Program-made: the position numbers and the translations under genes
The notes under the pieces: model-generated
What the model was told of the DNA's origin: nothing
What the model saw: the letters and a program-made list of their open reading frames with translations, nothing else
The model's database searches: none
NCBI GenBank assembly: GCA_019055375.1
Contig: JAHQIW010006264.1
Span: forward strand, 1-64,000
DNA from: Parelaphostrongylus tenuis
Taxonomy: Eukaryota; Nematoda; Chromadorea; Rhabditida; Metastrongylidae
Direction: 5' to 3'
DNA: 64,000 nt
In this document: piece after piece, positions 1 through 10,170 of the stretch
Layout of the letters: the number at the start of each line of letters is the position of its first letter
Numbering within the stretch: the stretch's first letter is position 1

Positions 1-599
1 TTATGAAAAAATTCAGTAAACTTGCAAGAGAAATGAAACCACATAATGGCAATTTCATTAAAATTCTGTAATAATGACATTTGTAACGTTTTTTTTTAGT
101 TTCATCCAGTGACGTACCTCTCAATCACAGCGTTGCAGCCTTGAAGTCAGTACTGATTTAGTAATCATTAATTAGCTCTGACGCAGTAAACCTGTTTGTT
201 GAGATCATAATCTATTTTCGACTTGCAAAGGGGAATAGAGCTTGACAAGGGCATGAAAGGCTCGAAAATCGCCTCATAAAGCTTGCTACGGCATCTGCGT
301 ACAGTATAATAAACACGACGTTCTCTTTGATTAAGTGAATTGCTAGTTTGGATGTCATATCATCGATTTTGTGTAAAAAAACTCAAGTTTCCTAGTACCC
401 AACGGTTTTTTTTGAGTACAAGGTCACTGATTCCGTCATAATCTAATTTGCAATCGAAAATTTCACTGGATTAGTTGAATTTGTATATTCATCCCATTGA
501 GGAATATGAGCGGCCATTTGACCCCTTAGATTTCCAGAGATCTTTTTTCGTTGTACAAATTTTTTATCTGGAACCTTAGCAGTCGCTCAAGAGCTTATC

Positions 600-960
600 T
601 CGGCGGCTTTCACAACTATGCTTGTTTTCTGAAAAGGCCTTCTTGTTAGGCTGTCGAAGCAAAAATTAAATTTAGTTTCACACTCGATTGCTGTGTTCGC
701 TAGGCCAAGGTCTGTAGAACGTTGTTTATTAGACTATACTATTACTCATTCGATAGCACAGATTCCGATAGCTTCCAGGCTAAATTTCCTTCATGAAAAG
801 GTCTTCATAGTGCCCTGCAAGAGCAAAAATAAACTTGCGTAGCACATTCGGAATTTTCTTCGCAGGCTAGAGTTCTATATGTAAAAAGTATAGAAACGTG
901 TAGAGGAAATCATGTTTCATTAGACTAGAATAAAAACTTATTATTTACTTAGAAAATAAG
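600..960. repeat. Dispersed module B (unclassified repeat)
   Basis: Carries a recurring module: a ctgtagcg-like stretch, then aaaagtcctttTCaaaaaacaaacac, then a degenerate cgagatttaa. Versions occur at about 14990-15060, 15330-15400, 16480-16520, 17590-17690, 22450-22520, 24740-25150, 29270-29340 and 36290-36350, and in the mirrored arms. I see no coding frame and no clear terminal repeats. The mirror copy lies at about 11490-11830. Confidence 0.5.
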
Positions 961-1439
961 CAAAAGTCCTCTCTAAATAGTGAAAATCGCGCGCTGCTGG
1001 CTACATCTATTATGCGGCCGTCCAAAAAGGGTTAATATGCAGTGCTGGGAGAATATTTGAAAAGTCGACATTTATACAGTTTATGGCTTTCTCAAAAATA
1101 AAACAAAAGGTACTGATCATTCCCTGAGAGGTGTGCTATGCATTCGAAACACTTTCCTTTCGTAGAAGTCGAGGTATTTATTTTTATCAAATCTAGCTAG
1201 ATAGAGCAAGCCTTTCATAACAAGCTTGTCCACATCACCTCGCGGTATTTGTGATCTCAGAAAAAATTATAATTGTGTATCAGTTGATAGAATCTATGCG
1301 CTCAGAATAACTTCACGTTGAAAAAATCGTGTTTTGTGCCCTAATGGTGTAAGTGGCACTAGCTGAGGGAAAAATTTCCTCAACACTCTCTGGAAACTCG
1401 AAATCTATTCATAAGCTCTATCTAAACCAGCAGTAATTG

Positions 1440-2062
1440 TTCTTCAAATTACCATCATTATCCACGATCTTCTGCCAACGATCTACAAGCTTCCGCATCT
1501 TCTCGAAATCGTCATTCTTTGAACTTTGAATCAGAAAAGTCCGACCTGACATATCTCATCAATTTGATCAAATATCTTTAATCGGCGTCCAAGCAGGAAA
1601 TGTTCCATTGAGCGGAGAAGACCATAATTTGACACGCCGTATTACCTGGACTGTAGGCCAAATGCGGAAAGACCTCGACTCCCTCCAACCGATCAAAGTT
1701 TTCCTTAGTCTTTTTTGCGGTGTGAGGTTTGGCAATGTCCTGAGGAAACGGCGCGCTTTCGATGAGTCAGTGTCGGGTACAATTCCTTCAACGCATCGTA
1801 GACTCAGACCCCGCTGCTCGCAATAGAGTTCGACATTGATGGAGCAACATTTCGGAACAAGCTCGAAATGCAAGAGGCCCTAGCAAGCGCAGATCATAGC
1901 CTTTTGGCCAAACCAGTTTTGGCTTGCAAGATGGCCGAACTTGACCATTAATACCCAACATTTGCTCCGATCGTGATTGACTAGGTGGGAGCTTATTATG
2001 GAAATCATGCTGACATATTTCCATGAATTTATGTTGCCCGATATTGTATGAAATAAGCACAA
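1440..2062 (-). pseudogene. Mariner-type transposase relic (catalytic domain)
   Basis: Read on the minus strand with frame jumps, this shows mariner DDD-transposase blocks in the usual order. GQKAMICACWG leads into HFELVPK...INVELYCEQ; then comes AKPHTAKKTKENFDRLEGVE with HLAYSP, in the place of the family's DNARPH and PHPPYSPD motifs; the last block is DRWQKIVDNDGNYFEEQ. Stops and shifts lie between the blocks and the N-terminal DNA-binding part is missing, so it is dead. The extreme C-terminal bases (about 1380-1464) are shared with the other arm, but the interior is not. Confidence 0.78.
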
Positions 2063-3046
2063 AATTTGATTATCTCGAAAGTGTTAAGTAACTTTCTCCT
2101 TAACGTAGTAATTAGGTGGTCAGCAAGTATGAGAATGGCTGCGAGATGATATTGGAAAAATTTAGAAAGTAGATTCTTTTTGAAATGCGTTACGCTTTAA
2201 TCAACAAATCTGATCTTCTTTTTCTTCGATCAAATATGATAACAAAAACTTTCTTTTCGCGTGTGGCGACGATGGTGCTGCGAGATTTGTGCCAAGAAAA
2301 TAAAATCCTGCCAATACGACCAACTGCGGAAAAATGACTACCATTCCACAAGCCGTCGTCGACAGAAAACTGGTTCCACAGTTCATAACGGCCACAGCTG
2401 ACTATTATACGCAACATCAACAGGAAACTCTAACTTCTTAATCGACCATGCGTATTACTTCCATAGACAGTGGACTATGACAGAACGATCTTCTCTCTTA
2501 TGCTAGTGGAGTTGATAAGAACTTATGAACTATGATGCTGCTTGAAACTATACTCTGATACCCATTTTCAGAGAAAGGATTTGAGAAATTGTCTCTATGA
2601 CTCAAGTACAGGAAGCTGTGGAGTGGCGTCAGTCATGCGGCAAGAGATTCGACAACAGACGGTCGAGAACTGAAACACTAATATGGTGCATGGCAGGGCA
2701 CGTATGTTTTAACAGAAGCGGCTACCTACGTAATTCATGTCAACCAAATGTTCATATAATCAAAGAATTTATGGTTTACTGCGGGCTACTTGGTGACGCC
2801 ATTAGCATTTTTTTGAAAAGACAGTCTCCTGGGAAGACAACCACGAAAGCAAGGGAAGTCTATGTTAAAATGGCTCACAGATTCGCACGTTTGATCTTTT
2901 CAATGAAAAGGTCAAGGAACGGCTGATCAACTTGAATACACTTTGAGCATGATGCCATCTCAAAACAGATTCAAAACGCGCTGGTAGCACGTTGGGCATA
3001 ACAATAACACGTGCGATCGACCGTGTTTGAAGCGTTCGAGACGTAT
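2063..3046. other. No recognisable gene
   Basis: Arm sequence with one 109-codon open frame at 2597-2926. Its mirror (10402-10620) is cut short by a one-base difference in a T run. I recognise no domain in it and treat it as chance or as part of an unidentified repeat. Confidence 0.4.
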
Positions 3047-3367
3047 CTCATAATTATTATTTAAGTCAACATGTCATGTAGTCTGTTAAATGGGCTAACT
3101 TATAGAGCCCGATAGACGTGTTTTAACCTTGACAGTCTCGTCAGTAGGACGGTACGCCTCGTCTTTTGCCAATCTTCTCGGGGCGCTCAGTTCCTTGTAC
3201 TGTGATTAGGCGACGCCAAACATTTTAATCGTCTGTCAACTGAAATTATCACTGAATGAGCAGTGTTGTATACTTGACTGCTCTTGGCTGGTATCGTCAA
3301 TATGTCATAAGCTTACCCTATAACAGACCACATGTTATGTTGGCTCGAATAATAATCATGAGATATG
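3047..3367. mobile_element. MITE-like element, family A
   Basis: About 320 bp bounded by imperfect inverted repeats of roughly 50 bp. The left end (cataattattat...aacatgtcatgtagtctgtt...gcttat) matches the reverse complement of the right end (ataagc...aacagaccacatgttatgttggctcgaataataat). The interior carries family landmarks: gatagacgtgtttta, ctcgtcagt.ggac, cgtcttttgccaatc. Related copies lie at 34.1, 40.7, 43.8 and 44.3 kb and in their mirrors. There is no coding capacity. Confidence 0.72.
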
Positions 3368-3931
3368 CTGAAATTTGAGCTTGGTCTTAAGAAAACACTT
3401 GAAACGGAAGGTATGACAAGGACGTATTCATTTTTAATGATTCAAAAATAGCACATTAATCCGATCTCACCTCAAAGCAAAGAAACATTAATTGTCGACA
3501 GCATCGTTGTGGGGAATTAGCTATTAGGCTGCTCAATTATTTTATTTGCTTTGGGTACGAGAGGATCACGGCGCCAACCCTACCCTGCCCAGCGTGCTGT
3601 GAGCAGATCATTGTGCTAAATGCTTAGTGATGCCGGATTTCGGAAAAAAGGTTGTTGGCTTAATCTTCTTATGGCGCTCTTCAACAGTCTATTTTTGCTC
3701 CAGTTCAGTATGCACAATATCACTACACAGCATATCTCATATCTAAACACCTCAACACAATCTATTCAATTACAGTATTTATTCAAGAAGTAGTAAAGAA
3801 GTAATAATTGAGCGTTTATTTTTGCATAATAGAGTAGTAGTACTAATAGCTCTACTGACGTTTCGGCGATCTAACTTCTTCAGAGCCTGAAGGTCGTGAT
3901 ATTAGAGTATTTGAATAATTCAGAGATTCTT

Positions 3932-5010
3932 TCATATACCGCCTAGGTCAGGTTGAAAGGTCAAACGAAGAAAAGGCGCGAGGACTCGTGTGATGGTGAC
4001 GCATTCGTCCTTCTGGTTCATTTTGAGGTTTCTAGGATCCATGCAAAATGCCTCAAGAGTTTTGGGCATGAATGTTTTTGATTCCTGCGCTAGGATTGTG
4101 ACAGTCACATCAATATTCTTGTTGTTGTGCTTTCGTGCCCTATGCAAACCTGGAGGTTTGGTTTTATCCACTTTAGATTTACTATCTAGACGTTCTTTCA
4201 TGCGGATGAAAAGTGATCTACCCGCCTCGCCTTTATATTCTTCCCCGTATGTTTTACATGTTAGCATATAAATTGTGCGCGATCTCATACAATCCCCCTC
4301 TTTTCCGTTAGGGCAGATCATACAGATTTTAGTGTTGCACAATCGATCTTAAAGTCTATTGCGGATCAGCTATAGCGTAGGGTGGAAGGTGGGATTTCGA
4401 TAACTACCACGGAATTTTCAAGACCGCATCTTTTTAGGCACTTTTTGACCACGCTACTAATTTCGTTTGATATAAATGGCAGTTTGAAGGGAACTTTAGT
4501 CAGGTGCGGAGTTTTGTTCTTTCGGGACCTAATTCCACTTTTTGAATATTTTCAAGTAGCGAATGTTTTTAGCCGTTGGAAATGGCAGTTTTCGTGCCAA
4601 GTTTGGCGATTCGTTCCTTTCCTCTTCTCCTGTGCACACATTTTTAGCCGTTCGAAACATGTTTTTAATTAACGATTTTTTTCAAGTTTAAAGGATGAGA
4701 GGAAAGATGATTGACCAAAATGTTTTTATTTCTTAGTTTTCGGCACCATTTTGTACTATACCCACTATCTAAAAGCTTTACTTGGATGTTTAAGAATGGA
4801 GGCCAGCTCCCGTTTGGACTCTCTCGCGTATTATATGCTCTGACTGTCCGTTCAAGACTTCAAAACACTTGTCCATTTCCTCTTGTGTGAAACAGACAAC
4901 GAAGCAGTCGTCTATATACCGGCAGTAGAGCAATGGACGGTGAGCAAGAACTGGAGCTTTCACCTTATACATAAAAGCAATGGCAAGACTACGTGCCAAA
5001 CGTTAAACCA
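3932..5010 (-). pseudogene. Penelope-like retroelement fragment (RT end plus GIY-YIG)
   Basis: On the minus strand the first block (4790-4999) has the reverse-transcriptase palm motif CRYIDDCFVV followed by EEMDKCFEVLN. Frame-shifted linker sequence follows, with KLLDSGYSTKWCRKLRNKNI. The last block (3932-4342) has CMICPNGKEGDC, then YMLTCKTYGEEYKGEAGRS, then RMKERLD, which is the zinc-binding plus GIY-YIG endonuclease arrangement typical of Penelope-like elements. Frame changes between the blocks and the missing N-terminal RT half show that it is a truncated relic. The mirror copy lies at 8205-9286. Confidence 0.8.
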
Positions 5011-5229
5011 TGGCTAGACCCCTGAGCTGTGTGAAGTGATTACGCGAGCACCGCAAAGACTGAACAACTAAGACATTGTTTTGGGAGTGTCATTAGTTGT
5101 TGAACTGAGAAGCCATACATATTTACTTTTTGTTCATTTTCAGTTAAAAGTTCAAAAATGGCTTGCATTGCAGAGTCATTTGATACGTTTTGTATAGAGT
5201 GAGGTAACATTAGTCCAAGCGTTTTCGTA

Positions 5230-5302
5230 GCCCGGTTAGCTCAGTCGGTAGAGCACCAGACTCTTAATCTGGCTGTCGCGGGTTCGAGCCCCGCATCGGG
5301 CT
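5230..5302 (+). tRNA. tRNA-Lys(CUU)
   Basis: A 73-nt cloverleaf. Acceptor strands GCCCGGT and ATCGGGC pair. The D-arm carries box A TAGCTCAGTCGGTAGAGC. The anticodon loop in CCAGACTCTTAATCTGG reads CTT. The T-arm is GCGGGTTCGAGCCCCGC (box B). A TTTTT terminator begins at 5306. There is no intron. All stems pair, so it looks functional. It lies in the arm and is repeated in mirror image at 7919-7991. Confidence 0.96.
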
Positions 5303-5840
5303 TACTTTTTGACGCCGCTTGGCCAGAAATACTTGGCCGCTTGGCTTTACAAGGTTTGTGGTCAGCAACAGCAATAAGCGCAGATTTTCTCTCTTCCATT
5401 CATTTCTGGCCGGCCTGTTGCCTCAGCCGGTAGATCACCGCGCTGTCCAGGATTGGCACAGCGCATTTGGCATATTTTTTAGTGTGATTTTGTCACAAAT
5501 AATCTGTAAAATTCAGAGCCAGCAACGAATGTAATTCTTTTGTCGTTCATTCACTGCTGTCCATTCCGCTTATTTTACTTAAAAGAGCAAAAGGCTGTCT
5601 CAAGTTCGAGCTCCACAATGGGCTTCTGTTTATGTGATTTCGTCGGAAATATTTTGAAGAATTATTGACAAGCAGCAAGTGCAGCTCTTGCTTCCTATAA
5701 CAAACCTCTCAAGGGAGTTTTGCTATCTTTTCGGGAATTGCATGATAATTTAAGTAACGCAGATGGTCCATGACCTGAGAGAGCAAGTGGTGTCGCAGAG
5801 GGTTTGAGGACATTAGACAGAAAATGGTTAAAGTGGCGAG

Positions 5841-6174
5841 GGCGGCACCTAGCGGCCATCAACCACAACAGGCAGTTCGCATCGCCGGGCATCATCCGAA
5901 CGGTCGTCTGAAATAACCCGGACCCCCTCACCTCAGTTCATTGTCGGCTCATTATTGCTCTCTTCACACATTCTCGTTATCGCATAACTAATTGCTATCA
6001 TAAGGTTGAGTTCATACAACTGTCAGATAAACTCAGTAGAGTTGTGAGCGGAATATATCACTAACGTGTCGGAGCAAACTCAGGCTATGGTCGCCCCATC
6101 ACCGCGGTTTAAGGGATTCTGCCTATATATAATCAGTTAGTGACCCTACTGCTAGCACTTTATACTCACCTAAT
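5841..6174. other. Spacer of inverted repeat 1, unassigned part
   Basis: Single-copy sequence between the left arm and the tRNA-Gly-like block. I see no coding frame or recognisable repeat. The RTE continuity seen at 7383 on the right side is absent here, so the breakpoint lies inside a former RTE copy. Confidence 0.5.
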
Positions 6175-6245
6175 GCATTGGTGGTTCAAAGGTAGAATGC
6201 TCTCCTGCCACGCGGGCGACCCGAGTTCGATTCCCGCCCAATGCA
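6175..6245 (+). pseudogene. tRNA-Gly(GCC) retro-pseudogene
   Basis: A 71-nt match to tRNA-Gly with anticodon GCC inside CTGCCAC. The acceptor GCATTGG/CCAATGC is intact. The anticodon stem has a T-C mismatch and the T-stem (CCGAG against CCCGC) has two mismatches. The bases right after the discriminator are CCA (6246-6248), which nuclear tRNA genes do not encode, and no T-run terminator follows. Both points favour a copy of a processed tRNA, although the CCA could be chance. Confidence 0.7.
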
Positions 6246-6339
6246 CCAATGTGGTGAAGCCAAGGAACCTTTAATATACATACATTGCTGTAACAATAAC
6301 AAAAGAACTACATAAGAACTAATAACATAAGAACTACAT

Positions 6340-7400
6340 AAGAATATATATATTTATCACCTGTCGTAACGCTGACCGTCGAGTGACTCGAGCGGGTACC
6401 AGCAACTCTTCCATTTTTTCCTATCGCGTGCAAGAGTAGCCCAGTGGATCCTCCTCGCTCTAGAGATTCGCTGAGCATCATATCTTTCTTCTATCCCTTT
6501 CGTGAAGAAATCGGACCAACGGGTCAGTAGTCATCCTTTAGAGCGCTGACGTCCCGACGAATCCTGTCGGTTACGGCTCTCGTCCATCGATTGTCGTTGA
6601 AGCGCATCACGTGTCCGACCCACCTTATTTTCGATATCCTGGCGTGTAGAACGGCGTCTCTGATTTTCGATCGTTGACGTAGGTCGGAGCATCGGATCCT
6701 TTCTCTCATTTGCGAGATAAGACATACTCCTAACATCGACCTTTCGACTGTGCGTTAGATAATTCCGATTGATTTTTCATCCTGCTTACGTAGCTACCAG
6801 GTTTCTGCTGCATACGTTAGGGCAGGGACAATTGTCGAGTCGAAAAGGTGGGCACGGAGTCGGATGTTCTTTGTCCTCTTCACTACATCATCGATGCTCT
6901 CAAACGTTCCCCAAGCCGCTCGTTTCCTCCTGCTCAACTCTAGAACCAGTTCGTCCATCATGTTGATTTCACGACCTAGATAGACGTAACTGGTGCATTC
7001 GGAGTATGCCGTTCCGTTGAGCGTGAATGGGGCATTCAAACCCATCCGTTCCTCATCAACATTGTTTTTGTTAGATTTAGTTGAAGACTAATCTTTCCAC
7101 AGGCGTTATCGAAATCGTTCAACATTCGTTCCGCTTCACTGATGTCGGTGTTATGAGAACGATATCGTCAGCAAAGCGAAAACGGTTTAATTGCCGACCG
7201 TCAGTTTTCACTCTCATGTAGTACCATTCTAACGTCGCATGACGTTTTGTAGGGTGGCAGTGAATAGTTTTGGCGAAATTGTATCGCCTTGTCAAAACCC
7301 CTCTTCTTACGTTAATGGTGATACTGTTGTAGAATGGAGATTTTTTGGTAGTGAAATCCTTATAAAGCTCACGAACGCCTTCGCCACTTTAACCATTTTC
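6340..7400 (-). pseudogene. RTE-type non-LTR retrotransposon, 3' part of RT ORF
   Basis: Minus-strand blocks in order: FRFADDIVLI-like RT motif (about 7160-7180, shifted); NGTAYSECTSYVYLGREINM then LELSRRKRAAWGTFES and ALTYAAETW (6794-7045); and [20 protein letters not shown] (6524-6736). These are the RT palm, thumb and C-terminal tail of nematode RTE elements. The tail ends near a tcacctgt segment at 6357 that matches the RTE 3' end at 42490. Frameshifts are present. It fills most of the spacer of inverted repeat 1, and the right arm's inner end belongs to the same copy. Confidence 0.85.
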
Positions 7401-7918
7401 TGTCTAATGTCCTCAAACCCTCTGCGACACCACTTGCTCTCTCAGGTCATGGACCATCTGCGCTACTTAAATTATCATGCAATTCCCGAAAAGATAGCAA
7501 AAACTCCCTTGAGAGGTTTGTTATAGGAAGCAAGAGCTGCACTTGCTGCTTGTCAATAATTCTTCAAAATATTTCCGACGAAATCACATAAACAGAAGCC
7601 CATTGTGGAGCTCGAACTTGAGACAGCCTTTTGCTCTTTTAAGTAAAATAAGCGGAATGGACAGCAGTGAATGAACGACAAAAGAATTACATTCGTTGCT
7701 GGCTCTGAATTTTACAGATTATTTGTGACAAAATCACACTAAAAAATATGCCAAATGCGCTGTGCCAATCCTGGACAGCGCGGTGATCTACCGGCTGAGG
7801 CAACAGGCCGGCCAGAAATGAATGGAAGAGAGAAAATCTGCGCTTATTGCTGTTGCTGACCACAAACCTTGTAAAGCCAAGCGGCCAAGTATTTCTGGCC
7901 AAGCGGCGTCAAAAAGTA

Positions 7919-7991
7919 AGCCCGATGCGGGGCTCGAACCCGCGACAGCCAGATTAAGAGTCTGGTGCTCTACCGACTGAGCTAACCGGGC
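7919..7991 (-). tRNA. tRNA-Lys(CUU), mirror copy
   Basis: Base-for-base mirror of the 5230-5302 gene, with the same cloverleaf, anticodon CTT and downstream T-run (the aaaaa just left of 7919 on the plus strand). Both copies look functional, so the inverted repeat adds a tRNA gene if the duplication is real. Confidence 0.95.
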
Positions 7992-8204
7992 TACGAAAAC
8001 GCTTGGACTAATGTTACCTCACTCTATACAAACGTATCAAATGACTCTGCAATGCAAGCCATTTTTGAACTTTTAACTGAAAATGAACAAAAAGTAAATA
8101 TGTATGGCTTCTCAGTTCAACAACTAATGACACTCCCAAAACAATGTCTTAGTTGTTCAGTCTTTCGGTGCTCGCGTAATCACTTCACACAGCTCAGGGG
8201 TCTA

Positions 8205-9286
8205 GCCATGGTTTAACGTTTGGCACGTAGTCTTGCCATTGCTTTTATGTATAAGGTGAAAGCTCCAGTTCTTGCTCACCGTCCATTGCTCTACTGCCGG
8301 TATATAGACGACTGCTTCGTTGTCTGTTTCACACAAGAGGAAATGGACAAGTGTTTTGAAGTCTTGAACGGACAGTCAGAGCATATAATACGCGAGAGAG
8401 TCCAAACGGGAGCTGGCCTCCATTCTTAAACATCCAAGTAAAGCTTTTAGATAGTGGGTATAGTACAAAATGGTGCCGAAAACTAAGAAATAAAAACATT
8501 TTGGTCAATCATCTTTCCTCTCATCCTTTAAACTTGAAAAAATCGTTAATTAAAAACATGTTTCGAACGGCTAAAAATGTGTGCACAGGAGAAGAGGAAA
8601 GGAACGAATCGCCAAACTTGGCACGAAAACTGCCATTTCCAACGGCTAAAAACATTCGCTACTTGAAAATATTCAAAAAGTGGAATTAGGTCCCGAAAGA
8701 ACAAAACTCCGCACCTGACTAAAGTTCCCTTCAAACTGCCATTTATATCAAACGAAATTAGTAGCGTGGTCAAAAAGTGCCTAAAAAGATGCGGTCTTGA
8801 AAATTCCGTGGTAGTTATCGAAATCCCACCTTCCACCCTACGCTATAGCTGATCCGCAATAGACTTTAAGATCGATTGTGCAACACTAAAATCTGTATGA
8901 TCTGCCCTAACGGAAAAGAGGGGGATTGTATGAGATCGCGCACAATTTATATGCTAACATGTAAAACATACGGGGAAGAATATAAAGGCGAGGCGGGTAG
9001 ATCACTTTTCATCCGCATGAAAGAACGTCTAGATAGTAAATCTAAAGTGGATAAAACCAAACCTCCAGGTTTGCATAGGGCACGAAAGCACAACAACAAG
9101 AATATTGATGTGACTGTCACAATCCTAGCGCAGGAATCAAAAACATTCATGCCCAAAACTCTTGAGGCATTTTGCATGGATCCTAGAAACCTCAAAATGA
9201 ACCAGAAGGACGAATGCGTCACCATCACACGAGTCCTCGCGCCTTTTCTTCGTTTGACCTTTCAACCTGACCTAGGCGGTATATGA
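8205..9286 (+). pseudogene. Penelope-like retroelement fragment, mirror copy
   Basis: Plus-strand counterpart of 3932-5010 with the same blocks: CRYIDDCFVV (8220-8429) and the CMICPNG...GEEYKGEAGRS GIY-YIG unit (8876-9286). The linker 8430-8700 encodes VNHLSSHPLNLKKSLIKNMF in a shifted frame. Just past the stop, 9330-9375 contains ctctgaagaag...cgccgaaacgtc. The same motif sits in the hairpin at 12665, so it is probably the element's 3' non-coding signature. Confidence 0.8.
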
Positions 9287-9849
9287 AAGAATCTCTGAAT
9301 TATTCAAATACTCTAATATCACGACCTTCAGGCTCTGAAGAAGTTAGATCGCCGAAACGTCAGTAGAGCTATTAGTACTACTACTCTATTATGCAAAAAT
9401 AAACGCTCAATTATTACTTCTTTACTACTTCTTGAATAAATACTGTAATTGAATAGATTGTGTTGAGGTGTTTAGATATGAGATATGCTGTGTAGTGATA
9501 TTGTGCATACTGAACTGGAGCAAAAATAGACTGTTGAAGAGCGCCATAAGAAGATTAAGCCAACAACCTTTTTTCCGAAATCCGGCATCACTAAGCATTT
9601 AGCACAATGATCTGCTCACAGCACGCTGGGCAGGGTAGGGTTGGCGCCGTGATCCTCTCGTACCCAAAGCAAATAAAATAATTGAGCAGCCTAATAGCTA
9701 ATTCCCCACAACGATGCTGTCGACAATTAATGTTCTTTGCTTTGAGGTGAGATCGGATTAATGTGCTATTTTTGAATCATTAAAAATGAATACGTCCTTG
9801 TCATACCTTCCGTTTCAAGTGTTTTCTTAAGACCAAGCTCAAATTTCAG

Positions 9850-10170
9850 CATATCTCATGATTATTATTCGAGCCAACATAACATGTGGTCTGTTATAGG
9901 GTAAGCTTATGACATATTGACGATACCAGCCAAGAGCAGTCAAGTATACAACACTGCTCATTCAGTGATAATTTCAGTTGACAGACGATTAAAATGTTTG
10001 GCGTCGCCTAATCACAGTACAAGGAACTGAGCGCCCCGAGAAGATTGGCAAAAGACGAGGCGTACCGTCCTACTGACGAGACTGTCAAGGTTAAAACACG
10101 TCTATCGGGCTCTATAAGTTAGCCCATTTAACAGACTACATGACATGTTGACTTAAATAATAATTATGAG
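9850..10170. mobile_element. MITE-like element family A, mirror copy
   Basis: Mirror of 3047-3367 with the same terminal inverted repeats. Identity is high enough that the insertion clearly predates the arm duplication. Confidence 0.7.

Larger units (their letters stand above)
1..5840. repeat. Left arm of inverted repeat 1
   Basis: This arm matches the reverse complement of 7383-12358. The first 20 bases pair with 12339-12358, and the tRNA-Lys, Penelope-like and MITE segments all recur in mirror order. The pairing sum (left plus right coordinate) is about 13218-13221 from 2.6 to 5.8 kb, then drops to 12359 at position 1. The drop reflects about 850 bp that is present here (about 1465-2280) and absent from the other arm. 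The arm starts at or before the window edge, so its true outer end is not visible. Confidence 0.93.

Noticed and set aside
2597..2926. 109-codon open frame in the left arm
   Set aside because: No recognisable domain, cut short in the mirror copy by a one-base run difference, and no splice context.
5410..5460. tRNA-like stretch (cctcagccggtagatcaccgcgctg) downstream of tRNA-Lys
   Set aside because: Resembles a D-arm only; no acceptor or T-arm pairing could be formed.
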